Origin: Paraburkholderia fungorum | GTDB lineage: Bacteria; Pseudomonadota; Gammaproteobacteria; Burkholderiales; Burkholderiaceae | Direction: 5' to 3' | DNA: 64,000 nt | Assembly: GCF_003610895.1 (NCBI RefSeq) | Contig: NZ_MCAS01000001.1 | Coordinates: forward strand, 496,001-560,000 | Shown: positions 7,835 through 15,827 of the stretch, piece by piece | Numbering within the stretch: the stretch's first letter is position 1 | How the letters are laid out: each line of letters opens with the position of its first letter | Position numbers and translations under genes: made by a program | Notes under the pieces: generated by a model | The model's database searches: none | Seen by the model: only the letters and a program-made list of their open reading frames with translations | Told to the model about the DNA's origin: nothing

Positions 7835-8876
7835 TCCTCTTTTCCCTCCCTCTCCTATGCCGTCCCGCACACTCTCGCTCTCGCTGCGTATCGAACGTTG
7901 GCCGCTGGCCGTTCCGTTCCATATCACCGGCCACGTCATCGACGCCGCTCGTCTCGTGAGGGTTACCGTCGACGACGGACACCACGCCGGCAGCGGCGAA
8001 GCATCCGGGGTTTTTTATCTTAACGAAACACCTGAATCAATCGCCGCGCAAATCGAGAAAGTCCGGGCGTCGATAGAAGTGGGGATCACGCGCGCGCAGT
8101 TGCTCGATGTCTTGCCGCACGGCGGCGCGCGCAACGCGGTCGATGCGGCATTGTGGGCGCTTGAATCACAACAGCAAGCCATGCCTGTCTGGCGCATGGC
8201 GGGCCTTTCCGCGCCGCGCCCGTTGCCGACTACGATGACGATCGGCGTGGACACGCCGCATGCAATGGCTAAGGCTGCGCAGATACTGACCCACGCCAGG
8301 GCGCTAAAGATCAAGCTGGACGGCAGCGCCGCCGACGCCGCGCGCCTCGCGGCAATCCGTGAGGCACGCCCGGAAGCACCGCTCGCCGTCGACGCGAATC
8401 AAGGCTGGTCGCGCGCGCACTTCGACGCGATGATCCCCGTGCTGCAACAGCTTGATGTCGGGATGCTCGAACAGCCGTTTGCCATCGGCGCCGACGCCTG
8501 TCTCGAACATATCGATTGTCCGATCCCACTCGCGGCCGACGAATCGTTTCAGGATCTCGGCGATCTGTCCACCGTCGCGCGCCGCTACGACATCGTCAAT
8601 CTCAAGCTCGACAAATGCGGCGGCCTGACGCGCGCGTTCGACCTGGCCACGCGTGTACGCGAAGCCGGCTTGTCCGTGATGGTCGGTTGCATGGCGGGCA
8701 CCTCGTTGGCGATCGCCCCCGCCTTCCTGCTCGGGCAACAGTGCGATCACGTCGACCTCGACGGACCGATCTTCCTTGCACGCGATCGCGAGCCGGGCGT
8801 CGCCTACATCGACGGTCTGCTGCACTGCCCGCCCCAAATCTGGGACCACGCGGGCACCCCTGCCTCCTCTCGCTGA
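7827..8876 (+). CDS. Dipeptide epimerase (enolase superfamily, Ala-Glu epimerase-like)
   Basis: An enolase-superfamily enzyme of the muconate-lactonizing group. Counting from an in-frame start at 7803, the catalytic Lys pair is K169-x-K171 (LKIKLD), the metal ligands are D197 (VDANQGW), E223 (LEQPF) and D246 (AADES), and the second catalytic Lys is K268 (LKLDKCGG), followed by GCMAGTS. These residues are those of dipeptide epimerases such as YcjG/YkfB, which epimerise L-Ala-D/L-Glu and related dipeptides. I prefer the ATG at 7827 (349 residues), overlapping the MFS stop; 7857 is also possible. Specificity is open, but a role in interconverting D- and L-residues in dipeptides fits the D-aminopeptidase next door. 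Confidence 0.88.
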   Translation: MPDPLFPPSPMPSRTLSLSLRIERWPLAVPFHITGHVIDAARLVRVTVDDGHHAGSGEASGVFYLNETPESIAAQIEKVRASIEVGITRAQLLDVLPHGGARNAVDAALWALESQQQAMPVWRMAGLSAPRPLPTTMTIGVDTPHAMAKAAQILTHARALKIKLDGSAADAARLAAIREARPEAPLAVDANQGWSRAHFDAMIPVLQQLDVGMLEQPFAIGADACLEHIDCPIPLAADESFQDLGDLSTVARRYDIVNLKLDKCGGLTRAFDLATRVREAGLSVMVGCMAGTSLAIAPAFLLGQQCDHVDLDGPIFLARDREPGVAYIDGLLHCPPQIWDHAGTPASSR

Positions 8877-8885
8877 GCTATCTAC

Positions 8886-10547
8886 ATGACACCGGATTCA
8901 CACACCACGACGACGCAGCTCGACGCGCTGTTCGCGCCTTATCACCGCGCCGATGCACCCGGATTGACCGCCGGCATTGTCCATCTCGGACAACTGTTGT
9001 ATCGGCGCGGTTTCGGCATGGCCAGCCTCGAACACGGCATCGCCAACACGCCGGCCACACGCATGCGCATTGGCTCGGTCAGTAAGCATTTCACTTGCCT
9101 CGCCGTGCTGCTCCTGTGCGAACTCGGCGCTCTCGACGCCGACACGCCCATCGGCACATATCTGCCGGAGCTGCCGCCGGCCGCGGGTCTCCCGACGCTG
9201 CGGCAGTTGATGTCGCATCGCGGCGGGCAGCGATGCGCACTAGACCTTGCACTACTGACACAAGGTCTCGCAATTTCGCCGCATGGCGCGCTCCTGGCCT
9301 CGCAGCAACGTCAACGCGATGAAAATTTTCCACCGGGAGAACGCATGATGTATTCGAACGGCGGCTATCACCTGCTTTCGCTCGCCATCGAACGTGCTAG
9401 CGGGATGCAGTTCGACGCATTCCTCACAACACATATCTTCAACCCCTTGCGCATGCACGACACCGCGTGCGTACCCAACGACATGACAATCGAACGCGGC
9501 ATCGCGACAATGCATGTTCCTGACGGCGAGGGTGGATTCCGGCGCGGTATCTTTCCCTCGTGGGAAGTGCTGGGTGAAGGCTCGATCGTCTCGACCGTCG
9601 ACGACATGCTGCGATGGACCGCGCACCTCCGCTCCAGCAGCAAGATCGTCGGCAACGCCGATACCTGGACCCAGATGCTGGCTTTGCCAGTATTCTCCAG
9701 CGGCCAGCGCAGCCAATACTCGCTCGGCCTCAAGCGGAGCATCTATCGAGGTGTCGAGCTGATACACCACTCCGGCGGCGTCGTCGGCGGGACTTGCCAG
9801 ATGCTGCTGTCGGCGGCGCATGGGTTTGACGTCGTGCTGCTCAGCAACGGCGCGCTCAACGCACCGTTCGAACTGTCGAAGCAGGTGGTCGACATCGTGC
9901 TCGCGGGCGAGCTTGCCGGCGATGGCCCACCTGTCGCGGCGCGCGCCGCCGATCATGTGGCGCGTCTCGGCAGTTACCGGTCGTCCAGCACTAGCGCCGT
10001 GTATGCGCTGGAAGATCATGAAGGCGCATTGGTGTTGACGGGACTGCTTTGCCCAAAGCCGTCGATGCAGCTATACGACAGCGATGATGATCTGCATGAC
10101 ATGCAGATCGAAGCCAGTGCCGACGGGCCATTGGCGGTGCGTTGGGGATCATCTGGCGCGCCGGACGATCCATCCAGCCTGCGCATCGTGCATTGCGGCC
10201 ACGCCGAAACGTTCACCCGCCTCGGAGAAGCGCCCGCGGTAACGCCACATTTCGTCACCGCATTGTCCGGCACCTTCTCAAGCCACGACGCCAATGCCCA
10301 CGCCACGATTCGCATCGACAACGAAATGCTCGCACTTCGCATGCATGGCGCAGCAGGTCATTGTGACTATCGCCTCACGCCGCTCGCCGACGATGTCTTC
10401 GGACTTATACCGGTTGACCCAATGGACCTCATGAGCGGCATTGTCACGTTGACACGCGACGCAGCAAGCGCGCACATCAGCGGTTTTCGTGTCGATACTC
10501 CGCGTACCCGGCATCTGGTTTTCACGCGGGCGCAGGCCGACGCCTGA
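8886..10547 (+). CDS. Serine D-aminopeptidase-like hydrolase (S12 family), copy 1
   Basis: A 553-residue penicillin-recognising hydrolase resembling D-aminopeptidase DAP of Ochrobactrum, which releases N-terminal D-Ala, D-Ser or D-Thr from peptides. The nucleophile box is S64-V-S-K67, the second box Y156-S-N158 and the third H295-S-G297; two C-terminal domains of about 110 residues each follow, as in DAP. No signal peptide is visible, so it is cytosolic. Near residue 111 it reads SHRGGQRCALD where copy 2 (15828-17477) has THTGGYRCYLD, a change beside the active site that may alter specificity. It starts 9 bases after the epimerase and ends the tonB operon. Confidence 0.86.
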   Translation: MTPDSHTTTTQLDALFAPYHRADAPGLTAGIVHLGQLLYRRGFGMASLEHGIANTPATRMRIGSVSKHFTCLAVLLLCELGALDADTPIGTYLPELPPAAGLPTLRQLMSHRGGQRCALDLALLTQGLAISPHGALLASQQRQRDENFPPGERMMYSNGGYHLLSLAIERASGMQFDAFLTTHIFNPLRMHDTACVPNDMTIERGIATMHVPDGEGGFRRGIFPSWEVLGEGSIVSTVDDMLRWTAHLRSSSKIVGNADTWTQMLALPVFSSGQRSQYSLGLKRSIYRGVELIHHSGGVVGGTCQMLLSAAHGFDVVLLSNGALNAPFELSKQVVDIVLAGELAGDGPPVAARAADHVARLGSYRSSSTSAVYALEDHEGALVLTGLLCPKPSMQLYDSDDDLHDMQIEASADGPLAVRWGSSGAPDDPSSLRIVHCGHAETFTRLGEAPAVTPHFVTALSGTFSSHDANAHATIRIDNEMLALRMHGAAGHCDYRLTPLADDVFGLIPVDPMDLMSGIVTLTRDAASAHISGFRVDTPRTRHLVFTRAQADA

Positions 10548-10552
10548 CAGGC

Positions 10553-10575
10553 GCCGGCGCGCCGACCGCGCCGGC
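10553..10575. terminator. GC hairpin between convergent genes
   Basis: A 9-bp perfect stem (GCCGGCGCG at 10553-10561, CGCGCCGGC at 10567-10575) with a 5-base loop lies in the 34-base gap between the D-aminopeptidase and the convergent mlrC-like gene. There is no T-run on either side, so it is at best a weak or bidirectional transcription stop. Confidence 0.35.
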
Positions 10576-10581
10576 ATGGCC

Positions 10582-12048
10582 TCACATTGCCGGCGCAAAT
10601 GGATTTGACACGCGTGGCCAATAGTTGAGATCACGCTGTTGATAGTCCAGTTCGGCAAAAGCCGTCGTGAGCGCACCAGGCGCTGCGATATGAAATATGG
10701 CCTTCGAGCGTGGCGCGAAATCGGTTTGAAAATGCTGCGTCGATTTCACGATCACCAGCTTCTTGGCGGCAAAGTCGATGCCAAGGCCGGTGAATGCGTC
10801 CACGCCCAGCACCTGGGTGCGAACCGATATCAGCGCGATGTCGAGTCCGTTGTCCGCTTCGACCCACACCGCCCGGCCAAGCGGCTGCTCGAGACCCATG
10901 ATGCTTTGCGTATGCCGCTCGACCACACCGCGCACAGTAACGCGCAAGTCCACGGGGTCCCCCGAGTACACACTGCATTTACCGCCAATGCGCAGATTCA
11001 GCGTTGCCCCAACACCGGCGTCCTTGCAAATCTGAATGGCACCGAGATCCCAGAAGCACCCGATCGCAGCATGGGCAATCTGTCGCTCGACCACGCGACG
11101 CAGAATGAACGTGCTGTCACACGGCGCGCCACCCCCAGGATTGTCTGCGACATCCGCCAGTACGACCGGGCCGCCGTCGACCGCCAGCGCACGATCCAGT
11201 CCGGAATCGATGTCGAGCCATGCAGGGCGGGTCGCGTTGCGCAACTCCCAGAACTCGCGTGCCAATTGCGCCGCCAGCGCCTCAGCTTTCGCGAAATCGT
11301 TGTCCGTCACCACCCAGAGTTTTGCGCCGGCTTCGGGCACGTCGCCCCACGGGAATCCGTGACCGAGCGACACCGATAGCACGCCGTCGTGTCCTTCGAG
11401 CGACTGCATACGCCGGACAAACCCCGCCATCGGTTCGCTGGTGGTGTGCCAGGCACCGACCATCCGGCAGTCGAACACGCCGATCGTCGGACGGATGCGT
11501 CCGGCAGCCATATCAAGCGCCAACTGATAGGCTTCGCGCGCCCGGTCGACGGCGTCGATATGCGGATACTCCTTGTAAGCGATCAGGATATCTGCCGATG
11601 CCTTCATCAGCTGTGTGAAATGACAGTGCGGATCGAGCGTGACTGAGATTGGAACACCGGGTCCGACAATGGCGCGAACGCCGGCAAGCAGATCGCCTTC
11701 ACAATCGTCGTACCCCTCCGCCACCATCGCACCGTGCAGCAGCAGAATCACGGCATCCAACGGCAAGGCGGCCTTTACGCCGTCGAGAATTTCGTCCCTC
11801 AGGGATTCGTATACCGCGCGAATCGTGCGGCCGGACGGCTGAGCTTCGGCACACAGGCCTTCAACGATTTCGTGACCGTCTTCCTCGGCGAGGCGCCGCA
11901 CTTCCGCAAGCACATGACCCATGCCGTCGGGTTCGCGCAAACTCGCGTCGCCGTGAAAAATCGTGCTCTCTTCGAAGCCGCCCCAACCGGTGGGGCACGG
12001 GGCGAATGTATTGGTTTCGGTCGAAAGCTGAGCCGTATATATCTTCAT
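10582..12048 (-). CDS. M81-family metallopeptidase (MlrC-like)
   Basis: A 488-residue protein of the M81 family, whose named member MlrC degrades linearised microcystin, a peptide rich in D-amino acids. The N-terminal domain begins IYTAQLSTETNTFAP and contains LLLHGAMVAEGYDDCEGD and the metal-binding-type segment TLDPHCHFT. The C-terminal domain includes VVLADVADNPGGGAPCDST, conserved in the family. I chose the ATG at 12048; an in-frame TTG at 12063 is possible. It has no signal peptide. It is convergent with the D-aminopeptidase and sits behind the kinase gene on the same strand (126-base gap). The likely role is metal-dependent cleavage of D-residue-containing or unusual peptides; the actual substrate is inferred only from family and context. 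Confidence 0.88.
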   Translation of the reverse strand: MKIYTAQLSTETNTFAPCPTGWGGFEESTIFHGDASLREPDGMGHVLAEVRRLAEEDGHEIVEGLCAEAQPSGRTIRAVYESLRDEILDGVKAALPLDAVILLLHGAMVAEGYDDCEGDLLAGVRAIVGPGVPISVTLDPHCHFTQLMKASADILIAYKEYPHIDAVDRAREAYQLALDMAAGRIRPTIGVFDCRMVGAWHTTSEPMAGFVRRMQSLEGHDGVLSVSLGHGFPWGDVPEAGAKLWVVTDNDFAKAEALAAQLAREFWELRNATRPAWLDIDSGLDRALAVDGGPVVLADVADNPGGGAPCDSTFILRRVVERQIAHAAIGCFWDLGAIQICKDAGVGATLNLRIGGKCSVYSGDPVDLRVTVRGVVERHTQSIMGLEQPLGRAVWVEADNGLDIALISVRTQVLGVDAFTGLGIDFAAKKLVIVKSTQHFQTDFAPRSKAIFHIAAPGALTTAFAELDYQQRDLNYWPRVSNPFAPAM

Positions 12049-12174
12049 CGTGAGGTCTGCCAAATAGGATTGAAGGGCGTGAAACGACTATAAGCACGCG
12101 CTATTTCCGCTTTGTGAGCACTCTGTATCAAGCGTGAAATAGAGCTTGGCCAACGGTCGATCCGGCCGCCCAAC

Positions 12175-13167
12175 CTATCGGCGCGGCAACGTGACCTGTG
12201 CCACCAGCCCGCCTTCCGTACCGTTGCGCAACACCAGTTCCCCGCCGTGGCGCTTCACGACGTCGTTCGCGATGGCAAGGCCAAGTCCCGTCCCGCCCGT
12301 GTTCTTGTTGCGAGAACTTTCCACCCGGTAGAACGGCTCCAGCGCCCGCTCCAGTTGCGACTCCGGTATGCCCGGGCCGTGATCGACAATCTCGATACGC
12401 ACGCACGACGGTGCGTCGATCAGACGGATGTGCGCGTCTTCACCGTATCGGATCGCGTTGGCAACCAGATTCGTCAGGCAGCGTTTGAGGCCCAGAGGTT
12501 GAGCCGATATCGGCGGCACCTCCCCGCTGATCGTCACCTTTTGGCCGTGTTCGGCCGCGTCTTCCGCGATTGCATCCACCAGTGCATTGATATCGACCGG
12601 GCTGAACGCCTCAACCACTTCTTCATTGCGCAGAAACGATAAGGTGGCCTCCAGAAGCTGCGTCATCTCGTCAATATCGTCTCTGAGCCGTTCACTCAGT
12701 TCGACGTCCTGAGCGGAGCGAAGGCGCAGCTTCATGCGCGTCAAAGGGGTGCGCAAATCGTGCGACACGGCAGCGAGGAAGCGGTTGCGCTCACTCATTT
12801 GCCGCCGCAGCGACGCCTGCATTGTGTTGAACACTCTGGCGGCCTGACGCGCTTCGACAGGACCGGTTTCCTCGATAGGCGGTGCATCGATATTCCTCGA
12901 CAATTCAGCGGCCCCTAAGGCTAGCGAGCGGAACGGGGCGGCCAGCATGCGCGCTCCGATCCAGGACGAGATCAGTGCCGGCATAACCTGGATCACCACC
13001 GCGGCGCCCCACTGCAACGGCGCGCTCATCCCGGGAGGCGGTTTGAAGGGGGCCGTGCTGTAGAGCTTGAAGAGCAGTAGGCCAGCACTGACCTGCGTCA
13101 CGAGGACGATCGAGATCATCATGAAAAGCAGGCGATAAAAAGCTGAATCGAAACGGGGTCTGTGCAT
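12175..13167 (-). CDS. EnvZ-type sensor histidine kinase
   Basis: A 330-residue kinase with two transmembrane helices (about 13-35 and 54-76), a very short periplasmic loop of about 20 residues, a HAMP linker (about 78-130), the dimerisation box AAVSHDLRTPLTRM with the phosphorylated His at residue 136, and the ATP domain with N-box NLVANAIRYG, G1 DHGPGIPE and G2 GGTGLGLAI. The loop is too short for a sensory fold, so the signal is probably membrane-proximal or given by a partner protein. It is divergent from the TonB receptor and upstream of mlrC. Its partner is most likely the response regulator at 2991-3701. Confidence 0.92.
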   Translation of the reverse strand: MHRPRFDSAFYRLLFMMISIVLVTQVSAGLLLFKLYSTAPFKPPPGMSAPLQWGAAVVIQVMPALISSWIGARMLAAPFRSLALGAAELSRNIDAPPIEETGPVEARQAARVFNTMQASLRRQMSERNRFLAAVSHDLRTPLTRMKLRLRSAQDVELSERLRDDIDEMTQLLEATLSFLRNEEVVEAFSPVDINALVDAIAEDAAEHGQKVTISGEVPPISAQPLGLKRCLTNLVANAIRYGEDAHIRLIDAPSCVRIEIVDHGPGIPESQLERALEPFYRVESSRNKNTGGTGLGLAIANDVVKRHGGELVLRNGTEGGLVAQVTLPRR

Positions 13168-13312
13168 GGTCCTGGCCGACAGCGAGGGGTAGCTTCGATT
13201 ATCGCCCGCGAATGTAGGGTCTTTGTGTGTCCTTTATTGCAAACCCGACACAAATTTCCATATCGGGCTCGCCTCGTCTGCCTGCCTGGCCGCTTTTCTC
13301 CCGCACCGATCG

Positions 13313-13353
13313 TTTGTATCAGCGACGATACAAACGCCACATGAAACAGAAAT
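13313..13353. promoter_or_regulatory. Conserved 41-bp box with inverted repeat upstream of the TonB receptor (copy 2)
   Basis: Seen: perfect TTTGTATC (13313-13320), six bases, GATACAAA (13327-13334), six bases, ATGAAACAGAAAT (13341-13353). Spacing matches the copy at 3981-4021 base for base. It lies in the 265-base region between the histidine kinase (minus strand) and the receptor (plus strand). A further imperfect pair, TTTGTGT at 13222 and ACACAAA at 13248, is closer to the kinase start. Confidence 0.72.
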
Positions 13354-13432
13354 AACCGGCACTTACCGTTCATCTTGAGTTGCGCTACACAGCACCGCTT
13401 TCGGTAGATTGCAAAATCAGGAGGAGACAATA

Positions 13433-15808
13433 GTGAAGATGAAAAACAGAACGAAGCGCACAGCGGTTTCGACAACGTTACCGCTGCGGCACGGCGGGCG
13501 TTACGCAACCCTCTTCGTCGGACCGGTATTCGGGTTGGCATCGTTGGGCGTGCATGCGCAGGAACAGACGCCAGCGCCAATGCAGACTCAGCAGATCGCC
13601 GTGCCTGAAGCTGCGTCCACTGCAACGCCCGCCTCTGCGCCCAGCGCCGCGGTGCCTGAGGCCTCCGCGGCTGAGACGTCGAAAGCACAAGGCAAAGATG
13701 GCGCGACGCTCAATACCGTTGTGGTTACCGCGACCCGCCGACGTGAACCGGCTCGCGAAGTACCCATGCAGGTCAATGTACTTTCAGCCGACGAGCTGCA
13801 GAAGAGCGGCGCGAAAACGATGTCCGACTATCTGTCTGCGGAGCCGGGGGTCGACTTGAACGCCAGTGGCGGCAGCGGATCGGGGCAGGTCAGTATCCGC
13901 GGCGTGACGACAGGTATTCAGACAGGACCGACGGTCGGTATGTATATCGACGACGTCGCGTTCGGCGGCAGTACCCTGTTTTCCCAAAGTGCAACGTTCG
14001 CGCTCGACATGAGCCTGCTCGACCTCAACCACGTTGAAATCCTGCGAGGTCCGCAGGGCACGTTGTATGGCGCGGGTGCGATGGGCGGTTTGCTGAAATA
14101 CGTGACCAACGAACCGGACTCGGAGCAGTTTTCCGGGCAAGTCGGCACCGGCGTGTCGGGAACGGAGCATGGCGGTGTGAGCGGTACGGCCAACGCAGCG
14201 TTGAATATCCCGCTGAAGACCGACGTTGCCGCGTTGCGCGTCTCCGTCTTCGGGCAGCACGATGGCGGTTATGTCGACGCCGTGGGTCCCGAGGCGGACT
14301 CCCACATCGATCGTGGCGACACTTACGGTGCTCGCGCGTCGTTGCTACTGACTCCGACCAGAGATTTGACGGTGCGGTTGACCGCGGTCTCGCAAAACAT
14401 CAATCGCAACGATCCGAACTACGTTGAATATGGCGCCAACGGGCAGCCGGTCTGGGGTGACCTGACAACGCAACAGTTCGCCCCACAACCGTTCCATCAG
14501 AACATTCAGCTTTATTCGGCCGGAGTCGAATACGAACTCGGCTGGGCGCGCCTGAACTCGATCACGTCGTATCAAAGGGTCAACTCGAGCGCGCCGCAAG
14601 ACCTGACCGGCGTATATGGGCCGCTATTTGCAGCCCAGGGGCTAGACCTGGGTTCGGTGGTAGCCAAGGATGTGGCCACCACGAACAAGTTCACCCAGGA
14701 GTTTCGCCTGACCTCGCCAGGCAACCAGCGGCTCGAGTGGCTGACCGGACTCTTCTACACGCACGAGCGCAGCAATTTGAGCGAGGGTTTTCTGACGACG
14801 TTGCCCGATGGCACGCCCGGCCCGAACCTGTCGGAGATCGCAGCGCCCAGCACGTACGACGAGTACGCGGCATACGGCGACCTGACCTTTCACCTCACGC
14901 CGCGCCTTTCGCTGACCGGCGGCATCCGGATCGCCCACAACACCCAGACCTACGAACAGACCACCTCCGGTACGCTCGCCGGCCCGACACAAACCGTCTC
15001 GGCACCGTCGTCGGACACCAGCAAGACTTATATGTTCACCGCGCGCTATGCGCTGACCCCCAACAGCAATGCGTATGTCCGCGTCGCCAGCGGATACCGG
15101 CCCGGTGGCCCGAATGCACTGCTGATCGATCCGCTCACCGGCATGCGCGCGCCGGGTAGCCCGACCTTCGCGCCCGATACGCTGTGGAGCTACGAGGCCG
15201 GCTACAAGGCCGACCTGCTCGACAAGCGGCTATCGCTGGAGACGTCTGTCTACGACATCGAGTGGAAGAATATCCAGCAGCTTGGCACGGTCGATGGCGT
15301 CAACCAGGTCGTCAACGCCGGCAACGCGCGAATCAAGGGTCTGGAGTTCTCCGGCACGTTCCGCCCCAACCCGCATTGGAACTTCAGTGCGAACCTGTCG
15401 CTCATCGACGCCAGCTTGACGACAGGCAACGCCAGCGCGGGGACGACAGCGGGCGAGCCATTGCCGAACTCGGCCAAGGTCTCCGCTACGTTCTCGGGAA
15501 CCTATCTGTTCACCGTGCAAGGGTATCCGTCGTATGCGGGTATGACCCAACGATTTGTCGGTCGACGTCATAGCGGGTTCGACGCCAGCTCGGGCCGTCC
15601 GGATTACCCGTTGCCCGGCTACGCGATCACGGATTTGCAGGCGGGTGTGGACTTCAGGAAGTTCAGCGTGGCGTTCTATGTTCGCAACCTGTTCGACCGT
15701 CGCGCCTTGATCTCGGCCGGCACTTCGCTGATGCCGCTGGGCGGCCCGGCTCTCGTCAGCGTGATTCAGCCCCGCACGATCGGCGCGGCGCTTACCGTTC
15801 CGTTCTAA
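13433..15808 (+). CDS. TonB-dependent outer-membrane receptor
   Basis: A 791-residue TonB-dependent receptor. It has a signal peptide ending near VHA-QEQ, an Ala/Pro-rich N-terminal extension, the TonB box region LNTVVVTATRRRE, a plug domain with VSIRGVTTG and VEILRGPQGTLYGAGAMGG, and a 22-strand-type barrel ending in the usual aromatic residue (GAALTVPF). I chose GTG 13433, with AGGAGGAG 7 bases upstream; ATG 13439 is also plausible. The N-terminal extension is not a clear sigma-regulator signalling domain, so control is more likely through the two-component system. With tonB-exbBD and the D-peptidases it should import a peptide-type substrate; the substrate is inferred. Confidence 0.94.
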   Translation: MKMKNRTKRTAVSTTLPLRHGGRYATLFVGPVFGLASLGVHAQEQTPAPMQTQQIAVPEAASTATPASAPSAAVPEASAAETSKAQGKDGATLNTVVVTATRRREPAREVPMQVNVLSADELQKSGAKTMSDYLSAEPGVDLNASGGSGSGQVSIRGVTTGIQTGPTVGMYIDDVAFGGSTLFSQSATFALDMSLLDLNHVEILRGPQGTLYGAGAMGGLLKYVTNEPDSEQFSGQVGTGVSGTEHGGVSGTANAALNIPLKTDVAALRVSVFGQHDGGYVDAVGPEADSHIDRGDTYGARASLLLTPTRDLTVRLTAVSQNINRNDPNYVEYGANGQPVWGDLTTQQFAPQPFHQNIQLYSAGVEYELGWARLNSITSYQRVNSSAPQDLTGVYGPLFAAQGLDLGSVVAKDVATTNKFTQEFRLTSPGNQRLEWLTGLFYTHERSNLSEGFLTTLPDGTPGPNLSEIAAPSTYDEYAAYGDLTFHLTPRLSLTGGIRIAHNTQTYEQTTSGTLAGPTQTVSAPSSDTSKTYMFTARYALTPNSNAYVRVASGYRPGGPNALLIDPLTGMRAPGSPTFAPDTLWSYEAGYKADLLDKRLSLETSVYDIEWKNIQQLGTVDGVNQVVNAGNARIKGLEFSGTFRPNPHWNFSANLSLIDASLTTGNASAGTTAGEPLPNSAKVSATFSGTYLFTVQGYPSYAGMTQRFVGRRHSGFDASSGRPDYPLPGYAITDLQAGVDFRKFSVAFYVRNLFDRRALISAGTSLMPLGGPALVSVIQPRTIGAALTVPF

Positions 15809-15827
15809 ATCATATGGATAACTGATA

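Noticed and set aside
12107..12132. A third copy of the TTTGTRTC/GATACAAA box between the kinase and the M81 gene
   Set aside because: The segment TTTGTGAGCACTCTGTATCA has only loose similarity, no proper inverted repeat and wrong spacing.
13433..15808. Siderophore receptor with transcriptional signalling domain
   Set aside because: The N-terminal extension is Ala/Pro-rich low complexity rather than a folded secretin/TonB signalling domain, and no FecI/FecR pair is nearby.
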